Shown here piece after piece: positions 24,753 to 33,356 of a stretch of DNA of 64,000 nt. Location of the stretch: the NCBI GenBank assembly GCA_035503915.1, contig DATJSU010000011.1:248001-312000 (forward strand), given 5' to 3'. A model generated the notes under the pieces. That model worked only from the letters and a program-made list of their open reading frames with translations. It did no database searches and was not told the DNA's origin. The stretch is from DATJMJ01 sp035503915. GTDB lineage: Bacteria > Actinomycetota > Acidimicrobiia > Acidimicrobiales > Palsa-688. Position 1 is the first letter of the stretch. Each line of letters begins with the position of its first letter. A program made the translations under genes and the position numbers.

Positions 24753-25173
24753 TCGCGGCCACCTTGAGGTCCTGACGGCTCGCAAGGGCGGCTCTTTCGG
24801 CCAAGACTTTCTCGGCAGCTGTGTGGTTCGCCGCCTGGAGGGGCTCGAGGAGCTTGCGCGCTTGGGAAAGCGCTCCGGCGTCTTTGTGGACATTGGCCCT
24901 TACGAGGAGCCCGTGGACGTAGTTGTAAATCGACAAGAGAGCCGGCCCGGCGTTCCACAGTTCGGGCTTGAGCGTGCCCTGGAGCACGAGCACGATCTCC
25001 TGGGCGCGCACGAGCCGTTCGTTGAGGACGTAATAGTCCTTGCGCTCGAGAGCGTCCTCGGCGACGACGACGTTGTTGACGAGGGCGTCGTAGAGCATCG
25101 TGAGGAGGCGCTCGGGCGGCGCGCAGCTCACAGCGTCCCTGAGGTATGTGTTGCGCGCTCTGGTAGGGGGCAT
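24745..25173 (-). CDS. fliS: Flagellin export chaperone FliS
   Basis: FliS binds flagellin before export. The 142-residue protein shows the family pattern: a Tyr-containing start (RNTYLRDAVSCAPPERLLTM), LYDALVNNVVVAEDALERKD, RAQEIVLVLQGTLKPELWN, and LLSIYNYVHGLLVRANVHKD. It is directly downstream of fliD (25-base gap), as in most bacteria. In B. subtilis-like systems FliS also supports FliW/CsrA control. Confidence 0.94.
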   Translation of the reverse strand: MPPTRARNTYLRDAVSCAPPERLLTMLYDALVNNVVVAEDALERKDYYVLNERLVRAQEIVLVLQGTLKPELWNAGPALLSIYNYVHGLLVRANVHKDAGALSQARKLLEPLQAANHTAAEKVLAERAALASRQDLKVAASA

Positions 25174-25198
25174 TGTGAAGGGTTCTCCTGGTCGGTGA

Positions 25199-27781
25199 CT
25201 AACTACTACTGTTGCTCGACGAGCTCGCGAGGTCCATGTACTGGGTGAGGTAGCTCTGGGTCGTCTTCAGGGAGGCCAGACTGGTTTCCATAGCGTCGTA
25301 CTCCTGAGTCAGCTGCGTCTCTTGCGCCTGGAGTATCGGTGCCCAGGCATTGATCTGGGTTTGCAACCCGCTCATAGTGCTTTTCTCGCCGGCGACGGCA
25401 TTGACTAGGTTCCCGTTCGCTGGGTTGCCGGCCGCATAAGCGACGTTGGCGAGCGCCTGCGCGATCCCGGGTTGGTAAGTCACGGTCCCGCTCGTCGTGC
25501 CTCCCGCGGCGGACAGTTGGGCGGGGGTTGCGTTAACGAGCACGAGCAGGCCCTGGGCGGAGGTCCCCGTCGCGCCTTGGAGGAACTGGCCGGTCCCGTT
25601 GGCGGCTTGGCCGTTGATGGTCCCCTCTGCGTCAGTCCCGCTGAAGGTCTGGAGCTGGCCTGCGCCGGAGGCGAGGCCCGTCGTACCTGCCCCCGATGCC
25701 GTCGAGGCGACGCTGAAGGAGGCAGCCGAGCCGTACGCCATGCTCGTCAGCTGCAGTGCACCGTTCACGACCGTCGCGTTCACCGAGACGTTGTCCTGTG
25801 CAAAGACTTGGTTGAGCCCACTTGCGACATCGCTGAGCGCCTCGCCTGCGCTTGTGGTGTAGGTAGCGGAGGCGTTGCCGGAGTTGATAGTCAGCGTTTC
25901 CGGCGTGCTCACGGCGCCACCGCTCATGTTCGCGCCCATGTCGGTCGCCTGCGTCGCCGCTTGGGTTACCTCCACCTGGTAGCTACCCGGAGCTGTCGCG
26001 TCCGAGGACTCGTAAAAGGACATGAGCGAGTTGGAGCTTGTCCCGCCCGAGGTGAACGTGTTGGCGACAGCAGTCGGGTTGGCGTCATAGGCAGACGCGA
26101 AAGTTGCTGAGTCAAACTCGAGGGTGCCGTTGGAGTTCATCGTTATGCCAAGCAGGCCCGCCGAACCGGTGCTGTTCACGCCTGCTTCCCCGCTTATCGC
26201 GCCAAGTACCGACTGAAGGAGCGCCTGCGCCGTGGGGTCGCCGAGCAGTGGGCCGGCGGTACCTGCGGAACTGCCGGTGCCGGCCGTATAAGCCGTGTCC
26301 GTATTGAGGTCTGTGATGAGCTGGTTCGCGGCCGTGACGAGGCTCTGGACGGTGCTCGCCATGGTCTGGCCGTCGGGCTGGAGGGAAACCGTCGTCTCCT
26401 GTCCCGGGTCTGCTTCTTGCAGGTCGATCGTCACCCCCGGCATAAGGCCGGTTATCTGGTTGGAATTGTTCGTGACGGTGAACGCGCCCGAACCGCTGCC
26501 TACCGTTATCTGTGCGTTGGCTGCCGCCGTCACGGTAGTGAGCTGGCCCAGTCCCGAGAACGCGTCGGGGGTGATGTTGATCGTGTTTTCCGCCCCGCTC
26601 GCCGTCGATTGGACCGAGAGGTTGTACTGGTTGGTGCCTGTGTTGATGGCGGAGGCGCTGATGCCAAGACCGGTGGCGTTGATCGCTTCGACCACCGAAT
26701 TGAGGCTCCCGTTACCGGTGTTGACCTCGGCAGCGGTGAGCGAGCCGGTCGTGAGCGGGCCGGTGAAGGTGGCCGAAATGGTCGAGCCGTCGGGCCCGTT
26801 GAGGGTCACGGCGCTGCCCGGGCTGAAGTTGCTGAGGTCGTTGCTCACGCCGTCGACTGTCACTATGCCGTCTGTGCCGTTGGCAGTTGCCGTGGGCGCC
26901 GACCCAAAGCCGAGAGCGGTCGCGGCGTCGCCGCCGGTCACTTGGAACGAAGTGCCGCTCCCTTGCGCCGTGGTCGTGAGCACCATGTCGCCGTTGGCGT
27001 TCATGCTCGCCGTCAATTGCCCGCCCGATGCCGCCTGCACCGCCGCCGCCAGCTGGGGCCCGTCGTAGGTGCCTGCGGCGATCTTGAGGGACTCGGCGTT
27101 ACCGTCAAGGTCATAAGTGAGGGTGTCGTTGCTCCCGGCTGTGATGGTGGTCGAGGAGGCCGGTGCGCTCGACGAGGTGAGGGAGGCGCCCGCCGAAGCC
27201 TGCGTCACTGCGATCGTGTGGTTACCGATCGAGAGGTTGGAGGATGACAAGGTGCCGATACCGAGCGCACCGCCGCCGACGGCGACGAGGAGCGGCCCGC
27301 TCGTTATCTGTGCGCTCTCGGAAGTGACGCTCCCAGAAGAGATCTGTGACTCCGCTCCTGCGAGCTGGTCGACTGAGAAAGTTATCGACCCGCCGACGGC
27401 CCCCGCGCCGGCGGTAGCCGTAGCGTCGTCTGTTGTGGACTGGGGGATCCAGGCTTGCCAACCCGAAGGTGAAGCAAGGGTGTCGGAAACTGTCTGCAGT
27501 GTGGAGATGTCGTTGAGGAGGCCGTTGTAACTGCTGAGGGCGACGGAGGCCGTGTTGAGCTGGGTCTGCAGTTGCTGCTGAGGGACGGCGTTGGCCTCCA
27601 TGAGCTCGGCGATTATCTCGGAGGTGTCGATACCTGAGGAGAGCCCGCTGAGAGTTACAGGTGCACCGTAGGAAGCAAGGCTGGAGTCGGAGGTACCAAG
27701 GAGAGCCGCGAGCGACTGCGCTGTGTTGAGGTACCCGAGGTCCGTGCTGGATGTCGACGACCCGCTCGAGCTAACCGACAT
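25199..27781 (-). CDS. fliD: Flagellar filament cap protein FliD (large)
   Basis: FliD caps the filament. The N-terminal FliD domain is clear (VTLSGLSSGIDTSEIIAELM followed by ANAVPQQQLQ, YNGLLNDISTLQ). The C-terminal domain ends with the coiled coil NAWAPILQAQETQLTQEYDA and LASLKTTQSYLTQYM. At 860 residues it is nearly twice the usual length; the excess is Ser/Thr/Gly-rich domain repeats in the middle. I find no Arg and only three Lys in the whole protein. It is preceded by GGAGG. Confidence 0.94.
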   Translation of the reverse strand: MSVSSSGSSTSSTDLGYLNTAQSLAALLGTSDSSLASYGAPVTLSGLSSGIDTSEIIAELMEANAVPQQQLQTQLNTASVALSSYNGLLNDISTLQTVSDTLASPSGWQAWIPQSTTDDATATAGAGAVGGSITFSVDQLAGAESQISSGSVTSESAQITSGPLLVAVGGGALGIGTLSSSNLSIGNHTIAVTQASAGASLTSSSAPASSTTITAGSNDTLTYDLDGNAESLKIAAGTYDGPQLAAAVQAASGGQLTASMNANGDMVLTTTAQGSGTSFQVTGGDAATALGFGSAPTATANGTDGIVTVDGVSNDLSNFSPGSAVTLNGPDGSTISATFTGPLTTGSLTAAEVNTGNGSLNSVVEAINATGLGISASAINTGTNQYNLSVQSTASGAENTINITPDAFSGLGQLTTVTAAANAQITVGSGSGAFTVTNNSNQITGLMPGVTIDLQEADPGQETTVSLQPDGQTMASTVQSLVTAANQLITDLNTDTAYTAGTGSSAGTAGPLLGDPTAQALLQSVLGAISGEAGVNSTGSAGLLGITMNSNGTLEFDSATFASAYDANPTAVANTFTSGGTSSNSLMSFYESSDATAPGSYQVEVTQAATQATDMGANMSGGAVSTPETLTINSGNASATYTTSAGEALSDVASGLNQVFAQDNVSVNATVVNGALQLTSMAYGSAASFSVASTASGAGTTGLASGAGQLQTFSGTDAEGTINGQAANGTGQFLQGATGTSAQGLLVLVNATPAQLSAAGGTTSGTVTYQPGIAQALANVAYAAGNPANGNLVNAVAGEKSTMSGLQTQINAWAPILQAQETQLTQEYDAMETSLASLKTTQSYLTQYMDLASSSSNSSS

Positions 27782-27900
27782 TGAGAGCCTCCAATCGGAC
27801 TACAGACGTCTTGCGCTCCTTGCGCTTTGAGTTCGTTGCCTTGGTCACCTTGTTGCCTAGCTGGTGTGCTGCCGTCAAATAAATTGCTCGCGCTCGCAGC

Positions 27901-27933
27901 AACGGCCGGCCGGCAGCTCGCCGACCGGCCGTT
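27901..27933 (-). terminator. Hairpin terminator after fliC
   Basis: AACGGCCGGTCGGC and GCCGGCCGGCCGTT (minus strand) form a 14-bp stem with one wobble and a five-base loop, 33 bases after the fliC stop. There is no strong T-run right after it, though ATTTATTT follows about 16 bases on. It probably ends the abundant fliC message before fliD. Confidence 0.65.
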
Positions 27934-27965
27934 CTGTGAGGTTTTCCCCTTGCCCTTAGCCGCTT

Positions 27966-29387
27966 TTAGCTAAGGAGCTTGAGGACGTACTGCGGGATTT
28001 GGTTGGCCTGGGCAAGCATGGAAACACCTGCTTGGACCAGGGTCTGCTCCTGGGTGAACGTCACCATTTCATTAGCCATGTTGGCGTCCTTGATCTGGGC
28101 GTTCGATGACTGCAGGTTCTGGACCATCACGCTCTCGTTGTCCGAGATGTCCGTCAGCTGGTTCTGGACGGCCCCGAGCGTGCCACCCATTGACGAGACC
28201 GCGTCGATGGCGTTGGTGATCGTAGCGACCGCGTTCGCGGACGTGACCGAGAAGTTGATGGCGTTGAGGCTGGTGCCGCCGTTGTAGGAGGCAGTGGCGA
28301 CGAACGACCCGGTTGCCAAAGAACTGCTCAGGGACACCTGGAACGTCGAGCCGACGTTGACCGGGCCGGCTAGTTCAGCGTTGGTCACGCTGGCAGTGGC
28401 GCCTCCGATCGACACGGTGCTCGTGCCGCCGAAAGTTCCCGACGTGAGCCCAAGGGCAGTGAGGTTCGCGGTAAGGCCCCCGACGACGAGGGAACCTGCA
28501 GCGCCGCCGTCAGCAGCATCGGTGATGGTGACAAAACTTGCGCCCGAGGTGACCGTGACGTAAGTGCCTAGGGCGGTCGTGATGTCGTTGAGGAAGCTGG
28601 CGAGCGTGGCCGTGCCGGCCGCGACGGTGACGGTCGAAGCCCCGGCGCCATTCACACTGACCGTGAAGGTCAACCCACCGGTCGCAACTTGGAAGCTGGC
28701 GGCGGCGAAGCCTTGGATAGCGCCCCCTGCGACGGTGGCCGCCGAGGCGTTGGCGACGCTGACGGTGTAGGTCGAGTTCACCGGGATGCCGGAGCCTGTT
28801 ACCGAAAGGACGCCGACCGCGGAGGCGTTCGACGCGAGGTCGAGCGTCGCGGCGACGAGGCCCAGGTTGGCCAGGTTGAGCGCAGTGAGCGAGAAGGCCA
28901 CTTGGCTGGCGGAGGAGTTGTCGTTGCCGACCTGGAAGGTGTAGTTCACCGACGAGGCCGTCCCGTTGACGAGCAGCTGGTTGTTGCCGTAGACGGTACT
29001 TGTGGCGATGTCGACGATGGACGAGAGAGCCTGGTTGACTTCGGCTTGGTCGGCTGCCTGGGCCGTGCTGTCGGTGGCGCTCGTGTTGGCGGACTGGACG
29101 GCGAGGCTGTTGATCGTTTGCAGGATCGAGCTGACCTCGTTCAGGGCGCCGTCAGCGGTCTGTACCACGTTGATGCCGGCCTGGGTGTTCGCTTGCGCCT
29201 GCTGGAAGCCGCCGATCTGAGCCTGAAGGTGCTGGCTGATCACATAGCCCGAGGCGTCGTCAGCAGGGGAGTTGATCTGGTAGCCAGAAGAAAGCTGCTC
29301 GAGTGCACCCTGCATGCTGCTTTCGTTCGCAGAGATGTCGTTCGAGGCCTCAGTGGCCATCGTGTTGGTAACAATATCGAGACCCAT
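27966..29387 (-). CDS. fliC: Flagellin, arginine-free
   Basis: The filament subunit, 473 residues. The conserved ends are present: ALEQLSSGYQINSPADDASG, SILQTINSLAVQSAN, and at the C-terminus NESVMVQNLQSSNAQIKDAN and QIPQYVLKLLS. The middle (about 150-370) is a variable Ser/Thr/Val/Gly-rich region. Positions that are Arg in typical flagellins are Gln, Thr or Asn here; I find no Arg at all and only two Lys. GGAGGAAAA precedes the ATG and sits in a hairpin loop. A sigma-28-like promoter lies upstream and a terminator downstream, so it is probably transcribed alone. Confidence 0.96.
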   Translation of the reverse strand: MGLDIVTNTMATEASNDISANESSMQGALEQLSSGYQINSPADDASGYVISQHLQAQIGGFQQAQANTQAGINVVQTADGALNEVSSILQTINSLAVQSANTSATDSTAQAADQAEVNQALSSIVDIATSTVYGNNQLLVNGTASSVNYTFQVGNDNSSASQVAFSLTALNLANLGLVAATLDLASNASAVGVLSVTGSGIPVNSTYTVSVANASAATVAGGAIQGFAAASFQVATGGLTFTVSVNGAGASTVTVAAGTATLASFLNDITTALGTYVTVTSGASFVTITDAADGGAAGSLVVGGLTANLTALGLTSGTFGGTSTVSIGGATASVTNAELAGPVNVGSTFQVSLSSSLATGSFVATASYNGGTSLNAINFSVTSANAVATITNAIDAVSSMGGTLGAVQNQLTDISDNESVMVQNLQSSNAQIKDANMANEMVTFTQEQTLVQAGVSMLAQANQIPQYVLKLLS

Positions 29388-29430
29388 TTTTCCTCCATGG
29401 GGTCAGAGGGCGCCCGTCCTTGAGCGTCCG
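29383..29430 (-). promoter_or_regulatory. fliC leader with ribosome site in a hairpin loop; likely CsrA target
   Basis: On the minus strand CCCAT (29401-29397) can pair with ATGGG at the start codon (29387-29383), putting GGAGGAAAA (29396-29388) in the loop. Further upstream are CAAGGACG (29422-29415) and CGGAC (29430-29426). CsrA binds GGA motifs in hairpin loops, often over the ribosome site. In B. subtilis it blocks flagellin (hag) translation this way until FliW removes it. fliW and csrA are both in this locus. Binding here is inferred. Confidence 0.6.
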
Positions 29431-29459
29431 GTTCTTTGCTGCCTGTTTCTCAGGCTGTC

Positions 29460-32411
29460 TTAGCGATCGGCACCAAGGGTGGCGAGTTGAAAGTACGCGG
29501 GCACATAGTCCGCCCCAAGGCCTTCCTCGTTCCTGATTTGCGCGCTCAAGGTCGCTTCGCCCCTGGCGGCGAGGGCATCGGCAACGGCCCGGCGGCGCTC
29601 GGCTGGTGAGCCGACCGCCCCGGCACCCGGGGCGCCAGCTCCCGCTGCTGCTCGCGCGAAACCGGCGAGGAGCGGCGGGTCGAGCAGGCTCACTTCGGTG
29701 ACGGCGGCCGAAAGTTGGTCCTCGTGCAAGCCGGCGGAGAGGGCCAAAGCCAGTTGGGCGCCTCGTTCGTCGCCGAACGCGGCATGTGCGGTGGCCGCCG
29801 CGCGCACCCGCGCCGGGACCTCAAGGAGCTCCAGCCTGGCTTGCGCGATAAGGGGGCACGGCTCGGCCATGCCAATTTGGCGGAGGCGGGCAGACCATTC
29901 GAGGCCACGCTGGGGGCTGATCATCGGGGCAAAGCGGATAGCTGCCGCAAGAAGCTGAGGCTTGGGGCCAAAGCGGCGGAAGAGCGCCTCTGCTACGGGG
30001 TCCGCGAGCACCGCTGGGACGAGTATGAGAGCAGCGGCTACCTTTTCGAGACGGTTCTCGGGGACGGCCGCAGCCAGGTCTTCGAGAGACTTCCCGGCGG
30101 CCGCGAAGGCCTTCAGTGCTGTCGTGATGACGGGGACTTCAGGCGACTCCTCGACCAAGATGGCGAGCTCGTCGGCCGCCTCTCCGGGGCGGCCCGCCTC
30201 GAGGAGGGCGCCCGCGAGCTCGGCCCGCAACATGCTGCTCGGGAAGACAAAGCCGTCCTCGTTGCTGAGGTCCCCCGATGCTCGGAAAAGCTCGATGGCC
30301 TCGCTTGCCTGCCCAAGGCGCCGGCGCGCCAAGCCCTCGAGGTAGTAGGCGAGGCCTTTCTTCTCGCACAGGTCCCTCAGCCGCTTTGACTGCTCGATGA
30401 CGTCGTCGAAGCGAGCGAGGGCGACGAGGTTCTGAGCCGAGAAAAGCAAAGTTGCTCTAAGAGAAATACCGGAGCTGACTTCCGCCAGGGCGGCGTCGAA
30501 ATGACCTTGCGCTTCGGCGAAACGACCCATGGCGGCCAGTGCACGACCTACGTTCATCTCGGCTATGCCTTCTTGGCCGGGATGGCTCTCGCGCTTGGCG
30601 AGCGCCGCCTCGGCCAGTCGCAGGTTGCGGGCAAGCTTGTCGCGCCCATGGACGACGTCTGCTCGGTAGCCGATGTGGTCGATGTGAGCACCCCGGAGCG
30701 GCCGGACGATGAACGGGCCTTTGGCGCCGGCGCGCAGGTCGACCTGCTCGTGGAGCGTCCCGTACCAAACACACCGTGACTTGCGGAAAATGCGTAAGGC
30801 GCGATGGACGTTGACATCAGTGGCGCTCGGGTCGTCGCCCAGGTTGTATATGTCGACCGCGAGAGCATCGTCCCTCAAGGGGCCCAGCACCTCTCGCACG
30901 CGGGCCCCGCCCGGGTGGCGGATCCGCTCGTCAGCATCGATCCAAAGGGCCCACTCCCCCCGGCAGTGCTCCAGAGCCGCGTTGCGAGCGCGTGAGAAAT
31001 CGTCATCCCAATAGCCTTCAATTACGGTTGCGCCCGCTCCCTTGGCCAGGGCGACGGTGTTGTCGGTGGACCCGGTGTCGTACACGACGACCTCGTCGAC
31101 TAGCCCCCGGAGGGACTCCAAGCACTCGGGCAGGGCCTTTTCCTCGTCCTTTACGATCAGGCAGGCTGAAAGGAGGGGCCCGCCGCGTGCCTGGGGCCCA
31201 GCGCCGTTGGCTGGCTTGCCGGGGCTTGTGACACGGCCCCGCTTGGGACGCGCCTTCTTGCCGGCAGTCTTCGGCCTTGTTGGCGGCTGAGCGGCGATGC
31301 GGCAGAGACGCTGTGTAACGAGGTCGGCTACGGCGTCCCAGCTGTACGCCGGCACGATGCGCTCGCGTGCCTTAACTGCTTTAGCGGCCGACGCCGCCTC
31401 GAGAGAGGGCAACTCCCTGAGGAGCCCGGTGAGGTGGTCGACGTCGGGCTCGGCGAACCAATATCCTCGCGAGCTTGGCCCCATCCCGCTGACCTCCGGT
31501 ACCGGGGCCCTTCGGCTCGGCAGCATCCAAGCGCTGTCCTCATGGCAGTAATCCGAAGTTGCCCCGCCTTCTGTGACGACTACGGGGAGACCGCTGGCCA
31601 TGGCTTCAGCCACCGGCATGGCGAAGCCTTCACCTCGGTAAGGGTGGACGAGGACGTCGCAGGACCGGTAGAGATCCGCCATCTGGGAGTTGGGGAGATC
31701 GTCTTCGATGAGCTCTACAGCCGGGCGCCCTGGACCAGCGGCGAACGCCCTCACTTCTCGGTGGAGGCCGTTGGCGTAGACGCTCCCGGCCCCGAAGCCC
31801 TTCAATACCAGGCAAACATCGTCACGAGGCCCGAAAGCGTCTGCGTAGGCCTTGAGCAAGAGGTCAACGCCTTTACGGTAGATGAACCCGCCCACGAACA
31901 AGAACCGGAAGGACCGGTCGACGGCAAAGTTGTAACGTGGCCCGTCCGGCTTGAACAAGTCTGTTTCGACGCCACAAGGTACGACGACAGCTCTGTTGGG
32001 GTCGATCCCACCTTCTACGTACCGGTCCCTCACCCAGCTGGAATATGACCACACTTCGGTGGCACGTTTCAGTGCGTCGGCCCAGGCGTCCGGCACCCCG
32101 CCGAACTCCCATGGTTGGATGTGCACCCAGTGAGCGTCGGGACTTGGGGTGAACTTGGGGGGCCAGCTGTGCCGGACTGTGATCGTGGGTGAACGGCGGG
32201 GCCTGTCCAGTGCGTCTTGGAACAAGGCCCGGTCAGCACTGCCCGGAGGTGCGAGCGACAGGTCATTTGCCCTTACCGCGAGGTCGAGCCCCTTTTTGAG
32301 AAGGCGGGAGCAGAGCGCGCGGTTGATCTGGGACAAGCTATGGTGCTGGAACAGGTCGCCTTCCCAATCGACGCTGAAATCTGCCCGCGGTTGATGTTCT
32401 ATCAGGCTCAT
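29460..32411 (-). CDS. Large GT4-GT2-TPR glycosyltransferase, probable flagellin glycosyltransferase
   Basis: The 983-residue protein joins three parts. Residues about 1-385 are a GT4 (GT-B) transferase with FLFVGGFIYRKGVDLLLKAY and the E-x7-E-type GEGFAMPVAEAMASGLPVVV. After a basic linker (about 390-430) comes a GT2 (GT-A) transferase: LSACLIVKDEEKALPECLES, VVVYDTGSTDNT, and the metal-site-like IDADERI. From about 640 to the end are helical TPR-like repeats. No membrane helix or signal peptide is visible, so it acts in the cytoplasm. Directly upstream of fliC and after fliA-fkbM, it probably glycosylates flagellin Ser/Thr before export. The substrate is inferred from context. Confidence 0.85.
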   Translation of the reverse strand: MSLIEHQPRADFSVDWEGDLFQHHSLSQINRALCSRLLKKGLDLAVRANDLSLAPPGSADRALFQDALDRPRRSPTITVRHSWPPKFTPSPDAHWVHIQPWEFGGVPDAWADALKRATEVWSYSSWVRDRYVEGGIDPNRAVVVPCGVETDLFKPDGPRYNFAVDRSFRFLFVGGFIYRKGVDLLLKAYADAFGPRDDVCLVLKGFGAGSVYANGLHREVRAFAAGPGRPAVELIEDDLPNSQMADLYRSCDVLVHPYRGEGFAMPVAEAMASGLPVVVTEGGATSDYCHEDSAWMLPSRRAPVPEVSGMGPSSRGYWFAEPDVDHLTGLLRELPSLEAASAAKAVKARERIVPAYSWDAVADLVTQRLCRIAAQPPTRPKTAGKKARPKRGRVTSPGKPANGAGPQARGGPLLSACLIVKDEEKALPECLESLRGLVDEVVVYDTGSTDNTVALAKGAGATVIEGYWDDDFSRARNAALEHCRGEWALWIDADERIRHPGGARVREVLGPLRDDALAVDIYNLGDDPSATDVNVHRALRIFRKSRCVWYGTLHEQVDLRAGAKGPFIVRPLRGAHIDHIGYRADVVHGRDKLARNLRLAEAALAKRESHPGQEGIAEMNVGRALAAMGRFAEAQGHFDAALAEVSSGISLRATLLFSAQNLVALARFDDVIEQSKRLRDLCEKKGLAYYLEGLARRRLGQASEAIELFRASGDLSNEDGFVFPSSMLRAELAGALLEAGRPGEAADELAILVEESPEVPVITTALKAFAAAGKSLEDLAAAVPENRLEKVAAALILVPAVLADPVAEALFRRFGPKPQLLAAAIRFAPMISPQRGLEWSARLRQIGMAEPCPLIAQARLELLEVPARVRAAATAHAAFGDERGAQLALALSAGLHEDQLSAAVTEVSLLDPPLLAGFARAAAGAGAPGAGAVGSPAERRRAVADALAARGEATLSAQIRNEEGLGADYVPAYFQLATLGADR
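29464..29490 (-). promoter_or_regulatory. Candidate sigma-28 (FliA) promoter of fliC
   Basis: TCAA (29490-29487), exactly 15 bases, then GCCGATCG (29471-29464) on the minus strand. This matches the FliA/SigD consensus (TAAA-N15-GCCGATAA/T) at 3 of 4 and 6 of 8 positions with ideal spacing. It overlaps the last codons of the glycosyltransferase gene and would give a leader of about 70 bases. Confidence 0.65.
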
Positions 32412-32486
32412 CTGGGTTTTGATCGGCGTCTAGCTTGCTCAGCTGAGCCTGTTAGAAGGCTGGGTTGTCGAGCGCATCGCTGTGCC

Positions 32487-33326
32487 TCACAGCGCCGTCG
32501 TGAGAGCCGCAAGAGCCGACTGCAGCTGCTCGGTCCTCCGTGTCAATTGCTCGGCGTCCCGCGCCAGTTCAGCGCTCTCGGACTGGGCTGCGGCGAGCGA
32601 CGCTTTGAGCTGCTGGAGAGCCAGCAGGGCGCGGACGTGGTTTACGGCGATGTAGCTGTCAAGGACGCTGGCGGGGGAGGAAAGCAGGCTTGCTGCCTCT
32701 TCGTCTTCGTCGCCGACGTAGAAACGGTTGAGGCCGTCGAAGAGGACGAACCGGTACCCGGCGGCCAGGAGGAGGTGCTCCCATTCATCGTGGTTCGGGG
32801 TGTGCGAACCGGGGCGGACCGCTTCCACGACGATGGTTCGCGGTCTCAGCAATGACCAGTCGACGCCAAGTATGACGTTCTTCTCGTGACCTTCGACATC
32901 GATCTTCAAGAAGTCGAACGGCATGCCCCCGCCGTACTTCTCGCACAAGATGCCTAACGTCGAGACCTCCACCTCGTTCACGCGTGAGAAATTCCCGTCC
33001 CGCGACACCGTTTCCTCGCTGATGGTGGCGTAGCCCCAGGCGGCGGGGTTGTCATAGGAGTGAAGGTTGGCGCGGCCAGGCTTATCGGACAATGCCAGTT
33101 GCAAGTTGATGTCCTCTGGGCGGGCCGCGGCCAGCCGGGAGAACAACGTCGGGTTGGGCTCGACGTTGATGCCCCGCCACCCGCGCTCGTAAAACAACTT
33201 CGTCACTGACTCGAAATCCGGGTCACCAGCACCGACATCGATGTAACGACCGGGCCCTCGGGCCTTGAACAACCGCTCGAGAACTATGTCCTCGCAATTC
33301 TGTGCATAGCTGACCGTGAGCGTCAT
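32487..33326 (-). CDS. FkbM family methyltransferase
   Basis: The 279-residue protein starts with the family signature SYAQNCEDIVLERLF, followed by the SAM-binding motif YIDVGAGDPDFES, NVEPNPTLFSRL, and FDFLKIDVEGHEKNVILGVD. FkbM enzymes O-methylate sugars and other hydroxyls. The last 50 residues form a coiled coil (QLKASLAAAQSESAELARDA). GAGG precedes the ATG. It lies between fliA (30-base gap) and the large glycosyltransferase, so it may methylate the flagellin glycan. Confidence 0.88.
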   Translation of the reverse strand: MTLTVSYAQNCEDIVLERLFKARGPGRYIDVGAGDPDFESVTKLFYERGWRGINVEPNPTLFSRLAAARPEDINLQLALSDKPGRANLHSYDNPAAWGYATISEETVSRDGNFSRVNEVEVSTLGILCEKYGGGMPFDFLKIDVEGHEKNVILGVDWSLLRPRTIVVEAVRPGSHTPNHDEWEHLLLAAGYRFVLFDGLNRFYVGDEDEEAASLLSSPASVLDSYIAVNHVRALLALQQLKASLAAAQSESAELARDAEQLTRRTEQLQSALAALTTAL

Positions 33327-33356
33327 GCTTTGGTCCTCTAGTTCGTCCTCAGATAG

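Noticed and set aside
27782..27900. A sigma-28 promoter before fliD based on TCCGATTG
   Set aside because: The motif lies right against the ribosome site and has no -35 at the proper distance.
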